A DNA stretch of 64,000 nucleotides from Tenebrio molitor (taxonomy: Eukaryota > Arthropoda > Insecta > Coleoptera > Tenebrionidae), in NCBI RefSeq assembly GCF_963966145.1, contig NC_091050.1, positions 2,542,001 to 2,606,000 of the forward strand, in the 5' to 3' direction. The notes beneath the pieces were generated by a model. The model was not told the origin of the DNA. It did not search any database and saw only the letters and a program-made list of their open reading frames with translations. The translations under genes were made by a program, and so were the position numbers. Positions 27,401-42,400 of this stretch are shown one piece after another. Positions within the stretch are counted from its first letter, which is position 1. Each line of letters begins with the position of its first letter.

Positions 27401-30400
27401 TAGAATTAACCGCCCAATTTAATAATAAATCATAGCTAAATTTTGCATTTTAATATCAAATTCCATTTATTTCAAAAACCGGTGATGTTTTCATGATTTC
27501 AATGACACCAAATTTTTCCTACATTTTTGAAAGGACTTTCAGTGAAAAATTATGTAAATTAATGTAGCCGTTATTGAATTAAAATGAAATATTTACCTGT
27601 TTCATTAAAAAATTTTTACAGAATACTCTACAGCGATACACAACATTCCTGAATTTTTTGACAATTTTAAATCGATTAGAAATGGGTGTTTTCGATCGGG
27701 CAGTAAAACTTGATTCACCCTGTATCATGTACTATAAAAATAAGTAAAAAATAATAAATATTCAAATGAAAACAGCAATCAAGCTGAAGTAAAAGCTTAT
27801 ATGGTGGTAATAAAATATTTTTTTCTTTTTGGTATAGCGGGACGTTTCTCTTTTATTTTGTGGTATTTTATTTTATTAAATTCTTCTAGATCTTTTTGTA
27901 GAAAAGTTAAAGGAAAAATAAGTTTGCGATTTCTAATGAATCATTCAAATAAACATCAATGTACTAAAAATGTGAGGTGATTTAGACTCGAGACCTGTCA
28001 ATGTAATTTTTATTTTTTATTTTGTACAAACAATAACACTATTAATTAGCAGATACCAACCACAAACTGAGTTTTTGCATCGTCCCTCTGACAGTTTGTG
28101 TATTTAGTGTGAGGGAAACAATGCAATTTTTAGAAATATTACAGAGCACTTCTACAAAAAAAAAGTTTTGAATCGAAGCGCCACTCGACTTACTACTCAG
28201 TGCTTTAATAGCAGTATAATTTTTAATCGCATTCGTCAGAGACGTTGGAACCCTTTTCTGATTTTTGAATATCCCTTTTAATTACTCAATTGTTTTTTAA
28301 GTGCGGTGAGTTAGACAACACACGTAACAGTATGGTAAAGCAGTTAATCGTTTAGTGCATGAGTTCATCATTTAGTCGGGGCTCGGATATAGGTGCTGCT
28401 ACGAGTTGCACGCTGTAAGCATATTTGCACACAATACCTCATGATTGTACGTAGATGATGGTTTTCAAATGTAACAAAATTGAACTGTGCGTGTGTGACG
28501 TATACGTTTTGGTCAAAACTCTCGACTACGTTACTAATTGTAGCGTAGAACAGAACGGAAGTGTCGACGGTTTTGCGCTTTTCCTGCATCCGCTGTAAAT
28601 CATTTTGTTTTCCCCCGCTTGTGTGTCCATGTTATCTGTTCGGTACTTTTCTTATTCGATACCAGTACGAAGTGTCCGAAAGCAGTAATCCTTCGGTGTT
28701 ACTTTTTTGACGTGCATAGCCACACTCAATGAATGCAAATTAGGAAGGATGACGAAAAGGTAACATTTTTTCCTACAACCGAGTTACATATTTCAAATAA
28801 AAGTGAAATCTTTTTGGAGTGCATTTTGTTTCGTCGGAATCACGCAACGACCTCGTTGAGAATTAAAAAACACTCGATTCTCTGTTTCTTTCTCGCAACG
28901 GTCCATTCAGAATCGAGTTTCATTGATGAGATTTTCGACGGTACGAATTTCATTAAGACTGGTATCATTTACCTGTACGCTTCGAGTGGTGAATGCATCT
29001 TTCGATAATGCAAATAATGCACGAGTCGCATCGTTCTCGATCGACATTTACGCACATGTGTGTCTCTCTCACAATGCGATAAAAAGATCTCAAATTAAAT
29101 GGTTCAACGACCCATACGTAATTATTATTATAAAGTACACATTATCGTTGTGTCGTATTTCCACGTCAACAGCGCCGTCAAATGACTTTTCTTTTTTTAG
29201 TTAAACGAAAGAAAGTAAACGACCGAACTGCACAAGAAAATTAAATGATCGCGTTTACTACCACATTTTTAGTCTCGAGAATTAATGCAGTGGCAAGTAC
29301 GCTTTTTCATTTCCTTTTTGCGCCAATAACTTGGAGTGCAAATCGTACCAAAGTGTTCATTAGTTAATTATGAATTTAAAATTGGTTGGTCTGAAAGAAC
29401 TTGATGCACTTGTTAAGTAATGTGTGAAATTGTTCATTATTAGTAAATGTAGTCATAAACAAACAATTCATAGTTTATTAAGAATAACATCGTTCAGTTA
29501 TTAATCAATTATTCAGATTATGTTAATTTTATTTCCATCTGTTATTCATAATTTATAGATGATCGAGTTAAAAATTGAATTGAAAGAAATTATGACAGGT
29601 GAGCGATACCAATACATACATAAGAAGTATTGTAATAATGGTAATACTTTGTAAATATTTGTTAGTTCCCACACAAGTCGGATAATTTCTTTTTTGTCTG
29701 GTTTTTGTTGTCTCATTTATCATTTCTTTGCTGTTTGAGAATTCGTACACAAAGCTATGGTACAAAAAATTATATCTGTTAAGTATAAAAATAATAATTT
29801 TAAGATCTTTCGAACGAAGAAAATGTGGCAGAAATAGTACAATATATATTTTTTTAGAAATAACACTGTTGTTTTGGCATAATGGGGAAGCCCTGATTTA
29901 TGTTTTTAACGTTGGACACACTGTTTGATTTCCGTCACGAAAGTGCCTGACATGCCTAAATGAACATAACGACAATGCACTAGACATTGACGCTATTTAT
30001 AACCTCAAACTTAGAAAAACATAACCTAATTCAACAGACAGCTTTACTACCAAATTAAATGCCATGGCCTCCTCTTCTGCCAAAACAACGTGAATGCATT
30101 TTACTTTTATACAGTTTGACTTTAGAATAATCATGTATTTTTAAGTATTTCTTGAAACTCAAGGTACTAAGGTAACGCTTAGTAGACCATCATAGTTTTT
30201 GTATTTTTTAAAAACAGACCTACTTGCATTTAATTGTTTTAAGAATTTATTGAAAGTAGTCGTCAAATTTAATTTGTGGAACCAACTATTATTTACCTAC
30301 CTGTTGGTAAATTTCCGGTCAGATTGTAATGACTTGGTGTTAACGATGACCTTGCCAACACAACTTGGTAGCTACATTATCTTGTATCTCATTATCATTG

Positions 30401-33400
30401 TACGTGTCGCTTCTATTACATTTTTGGTTAATTTATTTATAACAAATGTACCTATTTAGTACGATAATAAAGTCTTCTTCGCTTTCGCCAGTTGCAACTT
30501 TGTAATAGATACTATACAGGTTTTAAAATGTTTCCACTGCTTCTCCGTACTCGCAGGCTTTCTTTGCATAAGCTATGTCAACAGTCCAACGTCGTGGTTA
30601 ACACTGTCCTGTCATAGATTCGGGATAGAGCACCATTCACGTATTTTTGATTCAGAGCATTTGTCAACAAGTGGATTTTGTTTCACACGTCACTATTTTA
30701 GTTGCTTGATCGTCTAGATCGGAAGAAATCGCCAGTCGCTGTCAAAATAATTACAAATGTCAGATTAGAAGTTGCAATTTTATTTGGTAAAATCTACTTA
30801 CTACAAAATTATCTTCAGGTCAAGTGCCACACGTGATACATGTCATTTGAGTGTGAGGTTTGCAAAACTTCTTATTTAGAAGAAGCGAAGTTTATGACTT
30901 ATGCATGAGAAGACAAGTGCAGGAACTTGCGACATGCCATGGTACGTGCTCAATATCTGCAAAGGGTGACAACCGGATACAGTTGCCAACCCTTCAGGTA
31001 ACCTTTTTTCTGTACAAGTTATGAATGAATAATACGGTTCAGATTTGTGCTTTAAATAACATTATCTTTAATGGCGAGTTCATGGCATACAGATTGAAAA
31101 TTACGCGAGCTTAATCTCATTCAAGAATCAAGAAAGATTTTTTGTTTTGTTTTTACTTGATATTTCTCGAGCGATATAGTCCACGGTGACAATTTTAATA
31201 GTTGTTCTTTTAAACAAAGATGGTTGTATTTATTCATAAGCGAAGCAGTTGAGACGGAACGACTCTTCAAGTTAACGTAACGGAGAAAGATCCAGTTAGT
31301 TTTCCTTTCATTCTGTTTTTATTACTCGTGTATATTACGCCAGGTCGAAATAGAGAAAGAAGCGTTTGGTAAAAGTTTTGTTAATTTGTGCTTCTCGCTT
31401 AATTTCTCCACAAAGAAAAAACACCATAGGTATCTGTAATCAGACAGACATTTTGTGTTTTTTTTTTCTCATTTTTATTGTGGAACCAATATAAAATAAT
31501 AAAGATGAGATGTCATAAAGTTTAATATGAAAAAACGAACTTTGGTACGAATAAGTTTGTGATAATATAATATCATTAATATCATGCCACAGTAGAGAAT
31601 TTGTTTAGAATTTTTGCACCTACAGTCACGGAGATTTTATGATCCACCTCGGAAGTAACTACAGTAAACCTCTGAAAAACGGTCACCTTTAAAAAGGACC
31701 AGTTTTGGTGTTCCCTTCTCCGACGTGTTTTATTTACTCTTCACTCTCAATAACGGCCACCTCCCTATTGCCGTCATTTTTACAATACATTTTTGTGGCC
31801 GCTATTGAGAGGTCTCTCGAGTTTTTTTTTAATTTTGATTATGGAGAATATTGCTGCAATTTTTTTTTATTTAGAAAATGAATCGATCGGTTTAACATAT
31901 TATTTCTTATTTAAACAACTGAGAACTTGATAAAAATGATAAAGATTTTCTGTCGTATTGACATTCCGTAAGAAGTGCGTAGGTTGTGTTCATTCGTTAT
32001 CATTAGAGAAGATACTTTTAAACTATTTTTACTTGTTATGGTGCGTTTTATGTATCAGTCAGTAAAATTAACACATCATACAAATATCATAGATCAATTG
32101 GTCTAGGGAATGTTACTGTAATGTAGCTATTGTCGAATCAGTTGAGGCATTTTTTACAAATCTATGAGATTATGAATTAACCGGATAACTTGGAAGACAA
32201 TTTCTAGTAAACATCTTTTGGATGTTGCAAATCTTCAGTTTAATCAGAAAAAACATCACATAGTCGCGTACCGACAACATTTGTAATAAATTGGTTTAGT
32301 AGGTTATAAAGTTTTGTATTTTTGTCACTAGTCACAACAAGAGAAAAAAAGATTTCCATTTTTCTTTTCACAATTCGTCCAGATTGGAGTTACTTCGGAC
32401 AATAAACCTCTAAGCCGTTCTATTTGTGAGCAAGGTTCCCATACAGGATTGCTAAAATAGAAAACACATAACTTCGTCTCGACGCCGTCTAAAAATGAAG
32501 CAAAAATTTTTTTGGCGCCAATCCTTCAACCGTTAAGGCACCCTTCCTGATAATCCACGGAAAGTATGTGCGATGATAAACAGATGTGTTCCTTCTTAAG
32601 GCTGTTTGCTTGTTGATGCGATGTTTGGTTGGGGGCGTTCTTAATAGAAGTCAACGACCGGTCGGAAAACTTTTATTTCTCCGATAAAGCAATGATTGAA
32701 TTTTGATGCTGTCAAGGTATTTCCGGCCATCTGTAACAAGCATCCACCGAATACTTAACAGTCGGGACAGTCCCATCGAAAAAGTAAAATTCGATCGTCG
32801 AGGTGCAGTACAAGAATGCGAACGTTCGAGTGGTAATTATTACGAGAGACGGTGCGAAGCGTTTGTCGGCGGTCTACCGAAAGAAAAATCTTCAACAATG
32901 ATGAATGGAACGGTACTAGCGGTACCGCATTTGCCGAAGCAAAATTTCGAGTGGTGAGCATTCGCTTGTTGCGTCAGAGCCAATGCATTCCGTCGTGTCC
33001 AACGCTGTTTTACACGATTGTGTGTAGAAGGAATTTGAATGAAAAACAAAGGACCGTTCGTTTGGTCGCTTGTTTGTTTCAAGTATACCATTCGGCAAGA
33101 AGTAAGTACAACGGTACAAAGGATTTATTTACTTTGCTTAATAATTGCCCTCATGTTGCGACGTTACGGCACCTGTAAATTGTGTTGTTAATGAAGACCT
33201 AAACCAACGTCAGAAATGTTACATTCCAACTTGTTCTGAAGTAGTCGATGTGATAACTTTCATCTACGTTACAAGTGTTCACTGATTATTAAATATACAT
33301 GTACTTATGTATGTATGCGATTTGCTTTCCCGAAGAACACGTTGTTTATCTGTAATTGCTTTTAAAACAAACTATATATTTTAACTGTTGTGTTTGTAAT

Positions 33401-36400
33401 GTCCTTTTGAAAGAAATCATTCAACTGTTTTATTATTATTGTTATTACATAAATTATGATGGATTTTTGGTATTGTATTTTCGTCTGTCTACATTTAAAA
33501 AATATATATAATATTTCTTACCACGTAAAAACAATGCATAGGTAAGGTGTGGTTTATAAATACTTGAACAAAACGAGTTTAAGTTTAATTAAACGCGATT
33601 GAAATTTAACAAAACCTTATGAGCCAACGATAAAAACTTAAATTTTTAATTTTTAATTTCGAGAAGGTTAACTAACCACTTATGTGTTTGTGTTGTTGTT
33701 TCTTTTCGAATATGTATTTAGATTTTAGACATGATCCAAAACCTTACAACGAATCTGGCCTGGGGTATGTTTGGAGTTTTGTTCTTTGTCAACAAGGTCA
33801 ATAAGTTAACCCCATGCTTACAGTCTAAAGCCAGCTACAGACTGCTTGGTTCGTGATTCGCGATACTCTGTATGTATAGAATGATGCGTCCGCATCAGTG
33901 CGTGGCGATTCGTTCGAAGAAATTTTATTGCTACGCGAACGAAAAAAAAAACACGCTATAAAAACTAAACCTTTAAAATATAAATATGCTATTTTTCTCT
34001 GCCGCAGTAGTCGTGTACAATTATTACAGTTAGATTTCTTTTGTATGTTTGTACGGTGCGATCAAAATCACTTAGGCTGTGACTTTCGCCGTGTCAGATT
34101 TTTCGTATCGTTGCCAAATCAGCTAATAAACGTCGAACAACTGTCACTATGAATCAAATTTTAATGCAAAAATGGTTTTTACTTCAAAATATAAAACATT
34201 TATCTTACTTTCGTAATGGTGTTTTCAATAAAGAAGGAATGGACATACAGCGCTGTTGCCTGTTTGATCGAGTTTCGACAAAATTTTCCAAATTTAAATT
34301 GAAACATGTATATGCAACCAAAAATACTCCCATGCATTGCAGAGATTTGTTGACATACGTCCAAAATCTCAAAGCCTTCTTGGAAATCTACCCGTTGGAA
34401 ATAGAGATGTATTTATTATCTGCAATTTTGCTCCGACCCTGATTTTTTTCAGCCAATATATCATCAAAAATCCTTTCTTATTGCTAGTCCACCTTGCACG
34501 TGAAGTCGTCATTTCGATTTTAGCACTGGCGTCAAGAACAAACTAGTGTATTCAGAAGATTAAAGACAGTAAAATATCCTTGTCTAACATAAGAATTTTG
34601 GATGAAACGGAACACTAGTAAAAAAAATACATATCTCTGCTAGATTAATTGAATCTTGTTGTTTTATGTATATTATGCATAACATATTATCATGCACATG
34701 AATTTTATAATTAAAAATATATGTTATAATTCTACTGACTTGGGGTATTACATTGACTTTAGTTGCTACAGCCAAGGAGCCAAGTCTAATAATTCTAGGG
34801 AATTCATGTTTGTCATTTTTGTACGCGGAGAGTTCTGTCAGTGCTAATTAACGCATCACAAATCGCAAACCCCGACTCAAGCATAGTCTGGAGCCGGCTT
34901 AAGTCTAAATTTAGTGACTTTACACAACACATATTTTCCCTTACGTGTAAGAGTTCTTTTGATTGTTATGTCGGTCCTCCCAACAACAAACTGGAAGTAA
35001 GTACATATTTCCAAACATTTTTAGCATTGTTCAGCGTACCTTTATTTTTTTTACATCTACATCTGTATGTGCCGATTTAGATCTGATTTATAAAAACAAT
35101 AATTATTATTATTAATTTATGAAATTTATGAAAAAGAGGAAACAAAATATATGTGATCTTTTTTTGTACATAATTTTTTCCAATAGGTACCTATACACAT
35201 TTTCTTAACGGAACAGGGTCAATAAAATAATTAAATTTTATCCAAAGCAACAATAAACTACATTGGTGGCTTTTTGTCTTGGCAACACAATTTACTTAAT
35301 CCATTGGTAAAATCGTCAATTCATTCCAACTATTTATTGACCACATCTTTATTTTCATTTCAGAATGGAACAGATTTTATTTATTGGTGGCGGCGATAAA
35401 GCTTGTTAAACTAAAATATTGAACAATTACCTGATGTCAAATTGCCTTTCCAGTACCTGGCAAGTTAATTTTGTTGTTAAAGATTGTACACTGTATATTT
35501 TATGGATAAGGTTATTCGCAGGATTACTTTATCAAAAAACTGATCTGTAAAAATCGAATCGAATCATTTCTTCTATCAAGCTTGTGTGTAGAGTTGTCTT
35601 GAAATATACAGTGGTAAGCAAATAACTACATTTAGGTAACTAAAATTATGTGTTTCTGTGTAAATAATTTTTGCGGGTAAATTATTTTCGATTTTCAACG
35701 AGATATTTGCATACCAGGTTCATTGTTAGAAACATTCATTGCTTATCGAAAAGTTGGCAACATATGGATTTTTTTAAATTTATTAAATATGTATGTTACT
35801 GCGTCAAAGGAAAAAGTTGGTGTATAAATTCGATAAAAAAATTATTCACCTATTTCGACAAAAAAATAAAAGGGAATTTCAATTTGACCGAATATAAAAT
35901 GTATGAAGGAGCAAATATGAATTCGTAAGAATTCTAGAACTATATTCAAAGTATCGTACTAAGTCAGAAAACAACCCTGGGGCAATTTTTTTCGAATTTT
36001 CTGTTGATTGCACACGGGCATAAAATCTCATCAGGTTCAATTGTTTCCTATAAGCTCTTTCGATATGTTGGACGCAAACCCCATTTTCGGATTTTTATTA
36101 AAGAAAGGTATACTGGAAGTCACGTGATAACTCTTGTCAATCACATTTTAAGTCTTTAAACAAGCAGACGATTGCCGCAATAAAGTGTTTGCCAAATGAA
36201 AGATTAAAAAAGTTTCCCCATATATTACGAAGTTCTTGGAAAACACTCTATATACCTGTTCACATATCAAAAGTCTCACAAATATCGTGTATCGAAAATA
36301 TAGGTGGCAACTCTGTTGCATTTTAACCTAGAAGAAAATAAAAAGTTTGGTTAAGTACATGTTTTAATTTTTCCGCACACCATATTAAAAATTGTCAATT

Positions 36401-39400
36401 TTTTGTTAAGCACATTTCTTTTCATGATATGCGTCGTTTTGGTAAAATTAATCTGACTTTTTGGATGTACAGTTAATTTCAAAATTATCGAGTACACCTC
36501 AAAAATCAAGAAGTCAATTTATTACAGTTTTTTTCACATGTAAAGATGCCTTTTTGAAATTTAAGTGTCATATTTTTTATATAGGTTAGGTAAGTTTGAC
36601 AACATAAAATGTCGTTGATATTTTAGAACACCATAATAGTGTGTTTTATCCTCTGCACGGTGCTCTTGGCGATGTTATAATAGTGAGCTACCCTTCGGAT
36701 GGACCACCCATCTTCTAATTTGGAAAGAATGAGCACTTTCGCGTTTTCGGTTAGATTAGGCATTTGGTTTGTCAAAATTGACATTGATTATTGATAAAAA
36801 AATGTAAGTACATTTTACACTGTAGAATATTAGGTGTACTCTATAATTTTGAAATTAACTGTACTGTATGGTCTTCAATTAAGTAGGTACTTCATAATAT
36901 GGTTATTATCAAGGGCGTAGCAATGATTTTTTGTTGGGGTGGGCCAGATTTTAAATCACAGACAGATGATAGATAGATATTGCAGATGTATCTTGTTTTT
37001 GATGTGTTTTACTTTTTTCCTGGGGTGGGCCAGAAGGATTCTGGGGTGGGCCGGGCCCACCTGGCCCCCCCCTTTGCTACGCCTTTGGTTATTATTTATT
37101 GTTTAACCAACAAAATCAACGAGTGGTAGACCTTTGACGTTGACAGTAATAATAATAATAAATAATCTGTCGTACCTTCTCCGAATAATATGCTTAATTG
37201 CGGCATCTAAATTTACACGATTTCGGGCCAGTTTATAGAAATAATTAAATATTTTATTCGAATTAAAGTTTAATGAATAATGTGCGATGAACCCATGAAT
37301 CCGAAACTTCGATTGGTCCAATATGATCACGTGTTCAGTTAATCTCACATTTGATTACGATTAACTGAATTTCGCTTCTGGAAACTGGCCTTTAAAAACT
37401 TGAATACATTTAATTTAGTTGCTAAAAATCTTACATGCTGTTTTTACAACTAATTTGTTGAGGTTGATTTAAATACTACTTCGTTAGATTCTTGGGAGAC
37501 ATTTTATTACAGGTTTGCCACCTTTGCGCGAATCGTACATAAACAACTTCCTAACCTTACTTTTTCGCATTCGTCTTTTCTGGTAATCGTTTATGCAACA
37601 CATATTACTACACGTATGGTAAAAACTTGTCTAAAAATATAATTTAAGAAAAAAAAAACAAAGGGAAAAATAGAGGAAGTGATGCCTCTATTTTTCCCTT
37701 TGTTTTTTTTTTCTTAAATTATATTTTTGTTGGACATTATGTCGATGCAGTTCAATCACGAAAATTCTTAATCACACGATATACCAAGTGATCAAATAAA
37801 TTGCAACTCTAGTTATCCAAGAAAATGTGACTCCTCTCTTTGATTGTTACAAACAAATAAATGAATGTATTGCATTTATGAGTACTATCAATAATCAATA
37901 ATAATCACTTTAATGAGCAGCTCATTTTAGTGCAAGAACACAAATAATCCCTTTCTCTCTTCATTTTCTTGCGATTTGACGGTTTTTGAGTTGTTCGCCA
38001 AAGAGTTAAACAAGTCGCCACAAATTCTATAAAATATGTTTAATGCATTGAAGCGAACATTTGTCATAAACTTCGGAGTTTTGTTTTACTTAAGCAGGTT
38101 AAGAACCGCGTGTTAACCGAGCTACGGACCGTATAAAAAACATCTTTATTTATTGCTATTGCGTGTGACATTTTCAGGTTTCACTTTTAAATGGAGGCCC
38201 GATGCACAATACAAACTAAGTTCTTGTTTATTCACAGACATACTGTCGGTTTGCAAGGTCTGCTCTAATCTAAAATATATTTGATCACACGATTTCCGTT
38301 TGTAGTTAACCAATAGCACTAACATTCGGTACTCCTTTGCAATTTCTTTTCTTCACGAAATTAGAGTTTGCCATTTGTTCATGTAATTTCTCGAATATAC
38401 CTGTTAACGTTATTATGTAATTGTATAAATGGGTCGCCTTATCGAATTTTTGACGCCGAATTCGTTGATAAAGGCCAAGTATACATTTCGCCGACATTCG
38501 ATCTGCATCGTTTTGTATGCCCTCAATAATGCTCACTGATATCGTTGTTTGCTTTAACGTCGCTCCCTTATTTGACATGTTTTTATTCTATTTCACTCAT
38601 GGGATTTTGCTATATACAGATAGCGCGTGTGCATTTATCTGTTCGTCAGTTCAGTGCATATACATGTGGTGGTGGGAAGTGTGCGTTTTTGTAGTCGTGT
38701 CTAGTGATCACTAGGTAGAGCACAGGATCCGAAAGAAAATGTTTCAGAATTAAACTCAATATGACAAAGTAGGTGTTTCTTCGGGAAAGGTTTTTTTAAC
38801 GCTGCGTCTATCACAACCGTTGCTTAAAACGGGAACAAGGAAGTTTGATTAAGAATAAAAATAGAGTTGAGATGGCGTTACGTGTTTTATCTGTTTTTTC
38901 GAAATAAAGATGGAGGCAGAAACTTTAGTCGCAGAAAAGGTACCACCAAAGGGTTTGTCTGTAGCTCAGACCTGCCTTTTCAAATGAGATTGTGTCAATT
39001 TCGGTGTAGTATCTCTAAGAATGCTATGAAGCGGCCGTAGATACGAAAATCTTAAGATATTAAGGAAAAATTTAAAAGAACTGCGTTCAAAGATTTTTAT
39101 CGCTTGCTTCAGAATCAGGAAGTACATTCTTACAATGCTAATAGCCAAATTAAAATTTTTGTCGGTCATGTAACGCCAAATTACGATTTGTTGTATATCT
39201 TTTTGATCTTTCGTAAATCGATCAACGATTTCTATGAAAAACCTAAAGTGGATGTTGCAGATTTTGATTTTTTGTAAACAAAAATGTACAGCACAATTTT
39301 CCACAAAGGAATAAGAAATTACATTTATGACATCCAATCCTAGAACCGATAAGTTATCAGTTAAATTAATAAACATTAATGATGTCGACCAACTGATAAA

Positions 39401-42400
39401 TCGTTTTACCTTGACTCGAACAGTAAATTAGTCTACTGAAAATGATGAAAAATTTAAACGATAAATGCGAGAACAATTTGCACATGCTGGACTAATTCTG
39501 TACAAAGTGAAACACACGAACGTAGCTTGATAATGACCAAAAATGTTTAGATACTAGAGAAAATTCCTTCGCCCTTCCCCGTAGCCCTTCCCACATTTTA
39601 CATTTTAATTGATTTGTGCATTCTGCCAAATTGGAACGTGGAAGGAAAAAGAAACCTAGATTTTAGAAATGATCGCGTAGAAATTTCTGGAACTTACTGT
39701 GTACACGTGTTAAGAAATAAGTACATCTGATTGGTCAAATTCAGGCTTGATTACCGCACATTAAAGCTTGAGCAAGTAAATCTGTTTGGATTTTAACATT
39801 TATGTATTTCTTCGCGAGAGTACGGTTTTTCACGCAAAAAATTACAAATATATGATGTATGAATTTTGTTACAGTTCAACGTCAAAAATTATTATATCTA
39901 ATTTGGGTCCAAACGTCCGGTTCGAAGACATCGAACATCTCCTCTTACAACATGGAGCTGTCGTCGCATGTGATAAACTTACCTCAAAAGATCCCACCAC
40001 ACAAACAGTGCAAGTTACCTTCGAAAGCACGGAACAAGCTCAACAGTAAGTGTGAAATCTACTGACCCCAAAATTTGTCAGTCGTTTCATTTGATCGTTG
40101 TCGAATGTTTAATGGCATTTTTTACGAAACGTAATATTCTGCAACCACTTTTCAAGGGCCGTAAATCAACTCAACGGTATAGAAATAGATAGTAGATCCA
40201 TTAAAGTGGAACTGGCTGTGGAAAAACGGAGTCGAAGAGGACCTCGAGGACCGGGTGCCCCCTTCGGGGGTTTACCTGGTCAGAGCAGACAAACGGATTT
40301 TCCATTAAGAATACTTGTACAAAGCGATATGGTAAGATCAAGCGGAATTTGATTTTTTTGGCTATATTATTATGGCAGGTTTTTGTTATCTCTTGTTGAG
40401 CAGGTGGGAGCTATAATAGGACGACAAGGATCGACGATACGACAGATCACTCAGCAGACAAGGGCGAGGGTCGACGTTCATAGAAAAGACAACGTAGGTT
40501 CGTTAGAAAAGGCCATAACTATTTATGGGAATCCGGAAAATTGTACCAATGCGTGCAAACGAATTTTAGAAGTTATGCAACAGGAAGCCAACAATACCAA
40601 TAAAGGGTAAAGAAATCTGCAAAGCCTGTTAAATTTCGTTTGTTTTTTTAAATGTAAATGATGACTTGGGTTTTTAGCGAGATTTCTTTGAAAATTTTGG
40701 CGCACAACAACTTGATAGGACGCATAATAGGCAAGGGGGGGAACACGATAAAGAGGATAATGCAAGAAACAGACACCAAAATAACAGTATCGAGTATAAA
40801 CGATATCAACTCGTTCAACTTGGAGCGAATCATCACCGTAAAGGGAGCCATTGACAATATGAGCCGAGCGGAAGCCCAAATTAGCGCCAAACTGAGACAG
40901 AGTTATGAAAACGACTTGCAGGCGATGGCACCCCAGACCATGATGTTTCCCGGGTTGCATCCCATGGCGATGATGGCCACCGCAGGTAAATATCGTCCGG
41001 AGAGGAAGGATAGACGAATAACATATATATGGTAATTATATATGTGTTATTTGACGGTTTTTCGCACAGGAATCGGTTATGGTTCAAGAGGTCTGTACAC
41101 AGGTCAAGCACCGTATCCTGGAATGTATCCCGCAGGTGCGGCACAAGGAGGCGGGGACAGCCAGGAGACAACCTATCTATATATACCGAACAACGCAGTG
41201 GGAGCCATCATCGGAACGAAAGGGTCCCACATTAGGAATATTATTCGATTCTCAGGGGCTTCCGTCAAAATTGCACCCATCGACGAAACGAAACCTCAAG
41301 AAACTCAGAACGAAAGAAGAGTTACGATAGTCGGCTCGCCGGAGGCTCAGTGGAAGGTAAATTCGCCAAGCCGCACTGTTCCAAGTCCAAACAAAATGTT
41401 AAGTAAAAAATTTCAATGGTTTAATTATACCACGTGTGCTTTTTTAGAAGAAAACTTGGTTCGTTACAAACATTTTGGAAAATTTTCAATGAGCATTACT
41501 ATTTTCTAATCTGTCTTGTCCTTCAACGCAGCGTTGTATTGAAGTGGAAAGTTTCTTATTTCTTATTAGTTATTTTATTTTTACCGTAATTCGGTACCAA
41601 AACAGGTTACGACAATTAAAAAAAAACATGAAAAATACAACTAATAAAGAAAATACCTACCACAATATTCCAACATCCATTTGAAAAATAAAAATCGAGC
41701 CGTAGATCGATTCTTACAGGCTGTAACTCTCAGTAGTTACATTACATGCAGTGCTCATGTTTGCGTTATTGAAAGTTACTTTGGGAATTTAAGTACAAAA
41801 TTTAAGGTTAGGTTGAACGTTGATTCTTGCTGGAGCACGATGCGGCAATTATGACACCGTCGTTGGTTTTGTTTAATTGGTGCTGGAATTTATCATACTG
41901 TAACCAATTATTTTCATTAATAGGGAACAGAGAAGAACACTTTTCCCGCTTTTCCGTACTCGGTTTATTTGACTGGTAAAAATGTGTGTGTTGTTTTCTC
42001 AATGAATAACATTTTTATGTTTTATAACTGAAAGAAAATGAAATGGAAACGATGTACATATGTGAAAATATATAATTTGGTTCTAGCATGTTGTTTGGCA
42101 ACTTTTTGACTTGTGTTATTACAACAAAAACCAAAGAACGTTTTTTACAATCCATGAATCATCTAAAATACTTCATCTGCTTATTTTACGTCAACCTGAA
42201 TATTGACTCTAATAATTCAGTGTTGTTTTTAATGAATTAATGAATAAACAATACTTTACCCTATTCTTACAATTCAGCCATTGAGTTCTTTTATTAAATT
42301 TACATAACCTCAAACCAAGGTGCAAACTTTCATATGATCATCTATAAACGTAAAAAAAGCGTGTAGTTGTACCTACAAATAACCACGCTGGGCCTTTTTA

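Larger units (their letters stand above)
10050..39874. other. 29.8-kb Imp intron 3
   Basis: This is the intron of the long form between exons 3 and 4; its part from 16312 on is also the first intron of the short form. It is mostly AT-rich noncoding DNA loaded with MITE-like elements, listed separately. GC- and CpG-richer islands lie near 11010-11350, 13520-13740, 15590-16310, 23560-24160, 28370-29100 and 32690-33180. One contains the supported alternative first exon, and others are candidate first exons or regulatory islands. Minus-strand open frames of 90 codons (38578-38306) and 136 codons (39376-38966), and a plus-strand one of 111 codons (17825-18160), resemble nothing I know. Confidence 0.7.

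Noticed and set aside
31640..32400. A 760-bp transposon bounded by GTAACT-type inverted words
   Set aside because: The inverted similarity is short and gapped, and no target duplication was seen.
38966..39376. 136-codon minus-strand frame in Imp intron 3
   Set aside because: Biased to F, I, K and N as expected of AT-rich noncoding DNA; no family resemblance.
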